From NCBI GenBank assembly GCA_050744165.1, contig JBOGGN010000048.1:1-12602 (forward strand): a stretch of 12,602 nucleotides of DNA, in the 5' to 3' direction. The notes beneath the pieces are model-generated. The model saw only the letters and a list, made by a program, of their open reading frames with translations. It was not told the DNA's origin and did no database searches. The translations under genes were made by a program, and so were the position numbers. The DNA is from JBOGGN01 sp050744165. GTDB taxonomy: Bacteria > Actinomycetota > Acidimicrobiia > Acidimicrobiales > Palsa-688. Below, piece by piece: positions 6,389 to 12,066 of this stretch. Within the stretch, counting starts at the first letter, position 1, and each line of letters begins with the position of its first letter.

Positions 6389-8586
6389 CCGCCCGTCGCC
6401 GTCGTCGAGGTACCCAGGCGCCCCGTCGTCGTCTCTGTGGTCTCCGTCGATTGAGGCGTCACCGTCACCGACGTTGGCGTCAATGACGGTGTCGAGGTCG
6501 GCGTCGAGGTCGGCGCCGATGTCGGCGTGGTGGTCGTCGTCGTCGCCGGTGCCCGCCGCCCGACCACCGGAGCCCCGTGCCCCTGCGCTGCCTGGAGCAC
6601 CCGCGGCGCGGTCGCCGAGGGCCCGGGAGCGATCAGTGCCAGCACCGCCGCCGCCACACATCCCGCCAGGACGACAGCACCGAGCGCCGCCGTCGCCTGG
6701 CGCGCGGAACGAGTGCGCATCGCCTCAGTGCTCCGCCGAGCCTGCAACTCGGGCGGGAGGGCGGCTCGACGGGCCGCGAGGCTGTTGATCGGCGCGGCCG
6801 CGAAGGAGACCGTTGGCCAGAGGAGCAAGGCAGCGGTCAGGGCTCCGGCCAGCGTCGTCGGTCGGGTCAGGGCGGCGGCAATGCCCGCCACGCCGATTAG
6901 GGCCAAGGCCGTCTCGCCCTTGTTGCCTCGTATGGCGTCTGACCACTTGGGGACCTCATCGGTTTTCGGAGTCCGAAGGAACTCCGCCTCTTTGGCGAAC
7001 AGACCCTGGATGCACGCCCGGGCCACCACCAGGGAGGTCGACTGCCAGATCATGAACGCACCGAGGGCGTCGGCCCACGACGCGTCGGTGCCGCGCCGCA
7101 AGAGAGCCACCGCGCGCACGATCCCGAGGGCCGCCATGAAAGTGATGGCAGCGACCAGAAATCCGCTCAACTTCCTGAACAAAAGCCCGCCCCCGACGGC
7201 CACGTTGACCGCCCCGGCCAGCAACACGAAGAAGAAGATGATGCCGAGCAGGTCGCCGTACCACTGGATGGCGCCCGAGAAATAGGCCCAGCGCTGGCCC
7301 GCGGTCATCTGGTTGCGAGGAGACTTCGGTCCCGGCAACAGCGAGCGCCAGTGCCGCCGGAGGATCTGGACGCCTCCGAAACACCACCGGAACCGTTGCT
7401 TCTTCAGCGATTCGAAGGTGAGGGGCATGATGCCCTGGCCATAGCTTTGATCGACGTGGAGCCCGGCATCGCCTTTCTGCAAGAGGCGCAGGGAAAGCTC
7501 GGCGTCCTCGGTGATGCACCATTCGTCCCACCCGCCTACCGCAACCAGCGCGCTGAGCCGGATGAGGCCGGTTGTGCCCGCGAAGATCGCCCCGTCGCGT
7601 TCGTTGCGTGAGGGTTGGGACACCGCGAAGAAATAGCTGTAGCTGTAGTAGAGCCGGCGGTAGAACGGCGCCTGTTGCCAGTCCCGGTAGTCCTGCGGCG
7701 GCTGCACGAACCCGACGGTGGGATCGCTGAACAGCGGGACGCACCGAGATAGGAAATCGGGTGCCAACCGGTAGTCGGAATCCACCACGCCCACGACCTC
7801 GGCGCGAGGGTCGGTCAGGTGCTGGAGGGCGTAGTTGAGGGCGCCCGACTTGTAGCCCGGGAAGCCTTCCAGGTGCACAAACTTCACGCCGTTGGCCAGG
7901 CACCACGAATCGACCGGCCCCCAAAGCGTCTCGTCGTCGCTGTTGTCGTCGATGCAGATGACCTCGTAGTTGTCATAGTGGAGGGCCATCAGGGAAGCCA
8001 GCGTCTGGATCACCATGTCCGGTGGCTCGTTGTAGGCCGGCACCTGGAGGGAGACGAACGGCCGGTAGCCCTGATCGGCTGGCGGGCTCGGCTGGCGCGT
8101 CACCCGTCGCATCCAGACCTCCCGACCGAGCGTGTCGCACAACTCCCACATGTAGGCGCACCCGAGCACCGCCGCCCAGGCCTCGAGGAGGAGGAGCAAC
8201 AGGCCGCCGACCGTGCCGGCCGCGCCGAGATGGCTGGTGACGGTCCACTGCAACATGAACACCAGATAGGCGCCGAGCAGCAGCGTCGACGTCGACCAGC
8301 ACAGATGTCCGAGAGCGCCCCAACGCCGGGTGAACGGCATCCACAACAGGCTGGCGACGACGAGGCCGGCCATGGCGGCCACCAGGTTCGTGCGATCGAG
8401 ATGAACAAGGGCCAGTCCGGCGCCGACCGCGGCCGCCAGGATAACGGTGGCCACCAAGGTCCGAGACAGCCGGGCCGCATATCGGGGACCGGTCTCGACG
8501 CGCGGTCGGGTGGGCCGGCGAGTGAACAGCGACAGCGTCGACACCGGCGCCGCGACCAGCGCGGCAAGGAATATGGCAGCGATCAT
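6385..8586 (-). CDS. Membrane family 2 glycosyltransferase, processive type, with Thr/Ser/Pro-rich tail
   Basis: Integral membrane sugar transferase of 733 residues, resembling cellulose-synthase-like enzymes that polymerise and export a polysaccharide. About four or five N-terminal membrane helices lie between residues 2 and 146. The cytoplasmic GT-A domain has PAYNEPPD (183-190), DDNS (213-216), DSD (269-271), TED (359-361, catalytic base) and QRFRW (397-401), the full D,D,D,QxxRW signature. Several C-terminal helices follow (~436-600), then a last one at ~632-653. Residues 681-733 are almost entirely Thr, Ser and Pro, with tandem PTST-like units; this tail probably lies outside the membrane and could be a glycosylated stalk or wall spacer. 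The ATG at 8586 has no strong ribosome site. The gene lies 90 bases downstream of the sigma factor gene on the same strand. Product polymer unknown. Confidence 0.9.
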   Translation of the reverse strand: MIAAIFLAALVAAPVSTLSLFTRRPTRPRVETGPRYAARLSRTLVATVILAAAVGAGLALVHLDRTNLVAAMAGLVVASLLWMPFTRRWGALGHLCWSTSTLLLGAYLVFMLQWTVTSHLGAAGTVGGLLLLLLEAWAAVLGCAYMWELCDTLGREVWMRRVTRQPSPPADQGYRPFVSLQVPAYNEPPDMVIQTLASLMALHYDNYEVICIDDNSDDETLWGPVDSWCLANGVKFVHLEGFPGYKSGALNYALQHLTDPRAEVVGVVDSDYRLAPDFLSRCVPLFSDPTVGFVQPPQDYRDWQQAPFYRRLYYSYSYFFAVSQPSRNERDGAIFAGTTGLIRLSALVAVGGWDEWCITEDAELSLRLLQKGDAGLHVDQSYGQGIMPLTFESLKKQRFRWCFGGVQILRRHWRSLLPGPKSPRNQMTAGQRWAYFSGAIQWYGDLLGIIFFFVLLAGAVNVAVGGGLLFRKLSGFLVAAITFMAALGIVRAVALLRRGTDASWADALGAFMIWQSTSLVVARACIQGLFAKEAEFLRTPKTDEVPKWSDAIRGNKGETALALIGVAGIAAALTRPTTLAGALTAALLLWPTVSFAAAPINSLAARRAALPPELQARRSTEAMRTRSARQATAALGAVVLAGCVAAAVLALIAPGPSATAPRVLQAAQGHGAPVVGRRAPATTTTTTPTSAPTSTPTSTPSLTPTSVTVTPQSTETTETTTGRLGTSTTATGG
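6491..6526. repeat. Three tandem 12-base units encoding the glycosyltransferase tail
   Basis: GTCGAGGTCGGC occurs twice exactly (6491-6502, 6503-6514), followed by a copy with two changes (6515-6526). Read on the minus strand, these encode the repeating Thr-Ser-Thr/Ala-Pro part of the tail. The surrounding 6390-6550 stretch is also low complexity. Confidence 0.8.
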
Positions 8587-8595
8587 AGGCTTCGG

Positions 8596-8620
8596 CGGGT
8601 AGCCGGGTCGGACCTACCCG
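8596..8620. repeat. Inverted repeat in the leader of the glycosyltransferase gene
   Basis: CGGGTAG (8596-8602) and CTACCCG (8614-8620) are perfectly complementary, with an 11-base loop, 10 to 34 bases upstream of the glycosyltransferase ATG. It could be an operator or an mRNA hairpin limiting translation. It has no T-tract. Confidence 0.4.
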
Positions 8621-8631
8621 CTTCTTGTCAC

Positions 8632-8656
8632 CCCGACACGTCGGGCAGTCGCCCGA
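8632..8656. repeat. Two overlapping alternative inverted repeats downstream of the sigma gene
   Basis: CCCGAC-AC-GTCGGG (8632-8645) and TCGGGC-AGTC-GCCCGA (8641-8656) share five bases and so cannot both form stems at once. They lie 21 to 45 bases after the sigma factor stop, in the direction of transcription. They could act as a weak terminator/antiterminator pair or a protein-binding site. No U-tract follows. Confidence 0.35.
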
Positions 8657-8676
8657 GCGGTCTCAGCCGCCGTCGG

Positions 8677-9696
8677 TCAGGGCAGGACCGAGGGAAAACC
8701 GCAGCGCACGGCGAGTTCGGGGATCCGGTAGGAGGTGACGGCGGCCACCAAGGGTTCGGTGCCCGGCCGCAGGTCCAGGACCTGGACTCCGGACACGCCT
8801 AGCGCGCCCGACCCGTCGGGTTCGTACACCGCCACCGCCAGCTGCCCGTTGCACCGCCCGAGGCGGACGGTCACCCCGTACGGCCGGGAGGGACCGAAGA
8901 TCGCCAGCTCGACAAATGCGGAGACATCGTCCCGGCCCGAGAACCACTGCGGCAACGGCGGCATGCTGAAGGCGATGTCGTCGGTGACGACGGCGACGAA
9001 GCCGTCCACGTCGGCGCGTTCCCAGGCCCGCAGGTAGCGGCTGGCCAGGTCTGCCACGCGAGGGTCGTCGAGCGGCAACACGTCGCTGTCACGCCCGGGC
9101 GCCGCGCTCTCACGGGCCCGGTGCAGCAGGCTGCTGACCGCGCTCGGCGTGGCGGCCAGCACCTCGGCCACCTCGAGCGGCGTGAACCCGAGGACGTCGT
9201 GCAACAGCAGGGCGGCGCGCTGGCGGGGCGGCAGGGTCTGCATCGAGGTCAGAAACGCCAGGCTCACCGTTTCCCGGGCCACCAGCGACTCCTGGGGGTC
9301 GATGCCGATGCCGAGCTCGCCGTCGGCGACCGGCTCGACCCAGCCGGGGCCGTCGGCCGTCATGGCGAGCTCATCGCCGAGCCGGGCCGGCGGGCCATAG
9401 GCCACAGGGTGGGTTCGCCGGCGCTCGGCCCGCAGCCGATCCAGGCAGATGTTGGTCGCGATCCGGTACAGCCAGCCCGCGAAGTCGCCCCTGCCGTCGT
9501 AGGACTCGATGGCCCGGAACGCCCGTAGCAGCGTGTCTTGAACCGCGTCCTCGGCATCGGGGCCCGAACCCAGCATGCGGTAGCAGTGCCGGAACATGGC
9601 CACCTGGTGCGGCCGGATGAGCACGCCGAACGCGTGCTCATCCCCCTGCCGCACTCGACTGAGCAGGTCGCCGACGTCGCTCACCACTCGGTCCAT
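8677..9696 (-). CDS. SigG-like ECF RNA polymerase sigma factor with C-terminal SnoaL-like domain
   Basis: Alternative sigma factor of 339 residues. Region 2 spans about residues 20-95 (HCYRMLGSGPDAEDAVQDTLLRAF, then GWLYRIATNICLDRLRAERRR). Region 4 spans about 142-195 (LPPRQRAALLLHDVLGFTPLEVAEVL, then ATPSAVSSLLHRAR, the recognition helix). The linker motif GWVEPVAD and the C-terminal ~125 residues (LDDPRVADLASRYLRAWERADVDGFVAVVTDDIAFSMPP...WFSG) form a SnoaL/NTF2-like domain, as in Mycobacterium SigG and other members of the TIGR02960-type group. Such sigma factors usually lack a membrane anti-sigma factor and are thought to be controlled by their own C-terminal domain. It overlaps the preceding gene by 16 bases, indicating translational coupling. 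ATG 9696 has GGGGGG only two bases upstream, so GTG at 9687 or 9684 (the latter overlapping the upstream TGA as GTGA) is possible. Confidence 0.92.
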   Translation of the reverse strand: MDRVVSDVGDLLSRVRQGDEHAFGVLIRPHQVAMFRHCYRMLGSGPDAEDAVQDTLLRAFRAIESYDGRGDFAGWLYRIATNICLDRLRAERRRTHPVAYGPPARLGDELAMTADGPGWVEPVADGELGIGIDPQESLVARETVSLAFLTSMQTLPPRQRAALLLHDVLGFTPLEVAEVLAATPSAVSSLLHRARESAAPGRDSDVLPLDDPRVADLASRYLRAWERADVDGFVAVVTDDIAFSMPPLPQWFSGRDDVSAFVELAIFGPSRPYGVTVRLGRCNGQLAVAVYEPDGSGALGVSGVQVLDLRPGTEPLVAAVTSYRIPELAVRCGFPSVLP

Positions 9697-10352
9697 TGCC
9701 CCCCGGTGGCCGCCTGCCAGACCGACGTCGCCGGCGCCCCGCAGAACGCCTTCTCGAAGCCGGTCAGCTGTGCGTAGTGCTCGGCCATGCCCACCGGGTC
9801 GGCCCACACGTCGATGCCCAGCGCTTCGGCCTCTTCGCCGGGTTGGGTCAGGCCGATGTAGAGCTGGTGCGACAGCTGGCCCCGGCGGCGGGCGTCGGCC
9901 AGGTTGGCCGCCATCACCTTGGCAAAGGCGTCGACGGTCACTTCCGGATCGCTGACCGGGCCCCGCACGATGCCGACGTAGCGGCCGCTCAGGTGCATGG
10001 GCGCCTCCAGTTCGAAGCCGAACGCCCCCCGGGCCGGCATCCACAATGAGGCGTCGCGGTCGGAGAACAACATGCCCGCCCCCTGCTGCACCTGGGCATC
10101 GGAGAAGAACGTACCGATCCCCTGCGCATCCCGCCACACGTCGATGAACAGGAGTTCCTTCTCGTCGGCGCCGGGAACGCCGGGCACTGGCTGGTACGCC
10201 TTGTGGCTCAAGTCGCCAAGGGCCCGGGCGGCGGCGACACCCTCGTCGGAGCCCGCCGTCTGGTTGTGGAGCTGGCGGAGTTCGTCTGGGGTCGGGGGGA
10301 TCACCGAGCCTCGAACGGTAAGCAGCACGTGGGGAATGGTCAGGGTGGCCAT
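9681..10352 (-). CDS. Internally duplicated alpha+beta-barrel-like protein, partner of the sigma factor
   Basis: A 223-residue cytoplasmic protein of unrecognised function made of two related halves. Paired motifs are VRG (13-15 and 129-131), ALGDLSHKAY (44-53) with RRGQLSHQLY (156-165), FIDVWRDAQGI (69-79) with GIDVWADPVGM (179-189), and SLWMPARGAFGFE (102-114) with SVWQAATGGQWTEW (210-223). Spacing is about 108-116 residues throughout, so this is a tandem duplication. Half length and the short beta-alpha-beta pattern suggest a fused version of a dimeric alpha+beta barrel (antibiotic-biosynthesis-monooxygenase/YCII-like fold); this is inference. No metal or cofactor motif is obvious, though each half keeps a Ser-His and an Asp-Val-Trp. 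ATG 10352 has a strong ribosome site (AGAGAGG, 8 bases upstream). Its 3' end overlaps the sigma gene, so the two should be made together. Confidence 0.85.
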   Translation of the reverse strand: MATLTIPHVLLTVRGSVIPPTPDELRQLHNQTAGSDEGVAAARALGDLSHKAYQPVPGVPGADEKELLFIDVWRDAQGIGTFFSDAQVQQGAGMLFSDRDASLWMPARGAFGFELEAPMHLSGRYVGIVRGPVSDPEVTVDAFAKVMAANLADARRRGQLSHQLYIGLTQPGEEAEALGIDVWADPVGMAEHYAQLTGFEKAFCGAPATSVWQAATGGQWTEW

Positions 10353-10360
10353 GTAAGGTT

Positions 10361-10367
10361 CCTCTCT
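10361..10367 (-). promoter_or_regulatory. Ribosome binding site of the duplicated barrel protein gene
   Basis: AGAGAGG on the minus strand, 8 bases before the ATG at 10352. It is one of the clearest Shine-Dalgarno sites in the window and fixes this start against longer in-frame extensions further upstream. Confidence 0.75.
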
Positions 10368-10407
10368 GTCGTGGTGGCAACACCCATCCCGACGATTACG
10401 AGGCGCA

Positions 10408-10436
10408 GATTTCGCGCGGGCCAGAAGTTTTTTCAA
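10408..10436 (-). promoter_or_regulatory. Weak candidate promoter for the barrel-sigma operon
   Basis: On the minus strand TTGAAA (10436-10431), then 17 bases, then GAAATC (10413-10408). Only the -35 is a good match to the housekeeping consensus. If the operon is autoregulated by its ECF sigma, the real promoter may look different. Predicted leader about 50 bases. Confidence 0.2.
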
Positions 10437-10490
10437 CCCCCTGGAAAAGGCGCAGCTCCTCTCGCCAACGCCTCCCGACAGCGCCCGTGC

Positions 10491-10500
10491 GCGTCGACGC
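10491..10500. repeat. Perfect 10-base palindrome in the divergent control region
   Basis: GCGTCGACGC is its own reverse complement. It sits between the two divergent transcription units, 27 bases upstream of the TTGACA of the plus-strand promoter. It is a possible dimeric regulator site; in GC-rich DNA a 10-base palindrome can also arise by chance. Confidence 0.3.
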
Positions 10501-10526
10501 TCCGGGGACGAGGCGGGTAGGCCGTC

Positions 10527-10555
10527 TTGACAGCCCGGTAAGCAGACCGTAAACC
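10527..10555 (+). promoter_or_regulatory. Promoter of the membrane-protein pair (consensus -35)
   Basis: TTGACA (10527-10532) is a perfect housekeeping -35. After exactly 17 bases comes TAAACC (10550-10555) as the -10. Predicted transcription starts near 10562, giving a leader of about 31 bases before the GTG at 10593. Confidence 0.5.
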
Positions 10556-10567
10556 GTCGGCCAAAGT

Positions 10568-10585
10568 TGAGCGAACCGGCGCTCA
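10568..10585. promoter_or_regulatory. Inverted repeat in the 5' leader, operator or RBS-masking hairpin
   Basis: TGAGCGAACCGGCGCTCA contains 6-base complementary arms (TGAGCG/CGCTCA) around a 6-base loop. It begins about 6 bases after the predicted transcription start and ends 7 bases before the GTG at 10593, where the only ribosome-site-like sequence is CAGG. The position fits either a repressor operator or a translational hairpin. Confidence 0.4.
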
Positions 10586-10592
10586 GGCACGT

Positions 10593-11291
10593 GTGGCCGA
10601 CGAACAAAATCAGGTCGTGACGGATATCAGCGATCCCGCGAAGTCTTCCGAGACCTCGGCCGTCGTCCCTGCCGCTGTGGCCGACGGCCGGAGTGCCCGC
10701 TCCGAGTCCAACGCCCGGCTCACCTCGTGGGCCGGCCTGGTGCTTTTCGTACTCCTCGCAGTGCTCGGTGTCACCATCCTCCGCATCCATCAGCTGCTGG
10801 CGGTCCACATCGCCGTCGGCTTCGGCCTGATCGCGCCCCTGGTGGTCAAGTTGGTCAGCACGGGCTGGCGCTTCGTCCACTACTACGCCGGTGACCAGGA
10901 CTACGTCCTTGCCGGCCCGCCACGTCCGCTGCTTCGAATCCTGGCCCCATTGGTCGTCATCAGCACCCTGGCGGTGGTCGGCACCGGTGTCGCCCTCATC
11001 GCTGCCGGCCCCGGCGGCCGCTCAGAGCTGCTGGTTCTCCACAAGATCACCTTCGTCGCCTGGTTCGGAGTGATGACGGTGCACGTGGTGGCCTACATCC
11101 TTCCTGCGCTGCGCTGGGTCGGCGCCGACCTCGGCAAGGTTGGAGCGCCCCGCGTGCTCGCCAGACGTCGGGCGCGGCAGTTCGCGGTGGCGGCCAGTTT
11201 GGTCGCTGGTGTGCTCCTCGCCTTTGTCGGCCTGCGCTGGGGCCATCCCTGGCTCGCCTCCAGCGGCGTCAAGTTCCTTCGTGGGCGATAA
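10593..11291 (+). CDS. Five-helix membrane protein with conserved-looking histidines (cytochrome b561/DUF4405-like)
   Basis: A 232-residue protein with a ~42-residue hydrophilic N-terminal tail (cytoplasmic or disordered), then helices at about 44-62, 70-90, 113-137, 150-171 and 198-213. Histidines sit at or in the helices: His66 and His72 (RIHQLLAVHIAVG), His96 (RFVHYYAG), His150 (VLHKITF) and His164 (MTVHVVAY). Four helices with paired histidines resemble b-type haem membrane cytochromes of the b561/DUF4405 kind; haem binding is inferred, not shown. The loop HYYAGDQDYVLAGPPRP (96-112) between helices 2 and 3 is distinctive. The GTG start follows a consensus promoter and a hairpin leader. 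The next gene begins 17 bases downstream, so the two probably form an operon. Confidence 0.78.
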   Translation: MADEQNQVVTDISDPAKSSETSAVVPAAVADGRSARSESNARLTSWAGLVLFVLLAVLGVTILRIHQLLAVHIAVGFGLIAPLVVKLVSTGWRFVHYYAGDQDYVLAGPPRPLLRILAPLVVISTLAVVGTGVALIAAGPGGRSELLVLHKITFVAWFGVMTVHVVAYILPALRWVGADLGKVGAPRVLARRRARQFAVAASLVAGVLLAFVGLRWGHPWLASSGVKFLRGR

Positions 11292-11308
11292 GGCGCGGTT
11301 GCCAACCG

Positions 11309-11983
11309 GTGACTCCTGTCGGCTGCGAATATCGGGCGGTGCCAGTTCGCCCCGCCCCCTCGCCGCCGGTCCTGGCCCGAGCGTGCCTCATGGGGATTGG
11401 GATCTATGTCGTCATCGACGTGATCCTGAAGTTCCTGCGCCCGGGCTACAGCCTGTTGTACAACGCGGAAAGCGACTATGGCCGCGGTCCGTGGTTCTGG
11501 GTCATGGACGCCAACTTCCTGCTCCGGTGTGCCCTGAGCTTGGCGCTGGTGCTCGCTCTGGCCCGCCAGACGGGACACGACCGGCGGCTCAAAGCCGGGT
11601 TGGTATTGCTGGTGGTCTGGGCCGCCTGCTCTGGGCTTCTGGCCTTTTTTGCTGACAACATTGAGGGACAACCGGTAAAGGGCAGCGGCGGGGTGCACGT
11701 GCTGCTGGCCGCCGTTGCGTTTCTCTGCGTCGCCATCGCGGCCGTCTTGCTGTCCGTGCGTTTGCGCGCCGTGGACGGATGGGCATCGATCACGCCCGCG
11801 CTGCTGGCGCTGGCGCTGGCCGGAGTAGTGGCCTTTCTCGCCCTGGGCGCCACGGCTGGGCATCGCCACCTGCCGGGCGGCTTAGTCGAGCGCATCTTCC
11901 TGGCTCTGGAGTTGGCATGGATTGGGACCGCGGCCGCGTCTGTCATCCGGATCTCCCGCCGGCCGGTCCAGACCGCGCCGTGA
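11309..11983 (+). CDS. DUF998-like six-helix membrane protein
   Basis: A 224-residue integral membrane protein with about six helices (22-42, 66-86, 95-113, 129-150, 160-180, 192-213). After helix 1 comes PGYSLLYNAESDYGRGPWFWVMDANFLLR (45-73), the loop typical of DUF998 proteins, and a later GSGGVHVLLA (126-135) with the family's Gly-x-His at the start of helix 4. Function of the family is not established. Start is uncertain: GTG 11309 has AAGGCG about 12 bases upstream; GTG 11339 is also in frame and would remove ten residues before the first helix. It follows the His-rich membrane protein by 17 bases and is probably co-transcribed with it, hinting at a joint membrane role. Confidence 0.8.
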   Translation: MTPVGCEYRAVPVRPAPSPPVLARACLMGIGIYVVIDVILKFLRPGYSLLYNAESDYGRGPWFWVMDANFLLRCALSLALVLALARQTGHDRRLKAGLVLLVVWAACSGLLAFFADNIEGQPVKGSGGVHVLLAAVAFLCVAIAAVLLSVRLRAVDGWASITPALLALALAGVVAFLALGATAGHRHLPGGLVERIFLALELAWIGTAAASVIRISRRPVQTAP

Positions 11984-12031
11984 CGGGGTACCCGGCCTTG
12001 CCGCGCCCGTAGAGGGGATTTAGGCGGAACC

Positions 12032-12060
12032 TACACAGGGGGCCACCTGCGCTCTATCGT
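12032..12060 (+). promoter_or_regulatory. Candidate promoter of the Clp N-domain gene (leaderless)
   Basis: TACACA (12032-12037), a 17-base spacer and TATCGT (12055-12060) each match four of six consensus bases. The start of transcription is predicted seven bases after the -10, which is the G of the GTG at 12067. No ribosome site is needed or seen. Confidence 0.35.
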
Positions 12061-12066
12061 TCGGGC

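Noticed and set aside
7819..8802. Plus-strand 327-residue frame opposite the glycosyltransferase
   Set aside because: Shadow of a gene with a full D,D,D,QxxRW signature; composition is not protein-like.
9697..10383. In-frame N-terminal extension of the sigma factor (568 residues in total)
   Set aside because: The extra residues are Arg/Pro/Gly-rich low-quality sequence antiparallel in style to no known domain, and overlap the well-supported barrel gene in another frame. Sigma homology begins just after 9696.
10423..10436. T-run at 10428-10433 as a rho-independent terminator
   Set aside because: No complementary stem precedes the T-run on either strand.
10353..10880. In-frame N-terminal extension of the barrel protein (399 residues in total)
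   Set aside because: It would run antisense through the divergent promoter and the start of the next gene; the strong ribosome site fixes the start at 10352.
12026..12061. ECF-type promoter GGAAC ... CGTT before the Clp N gene
   Set aside because: The two elements are 27 bases apart, too far for ECF promoters (about 16-18).
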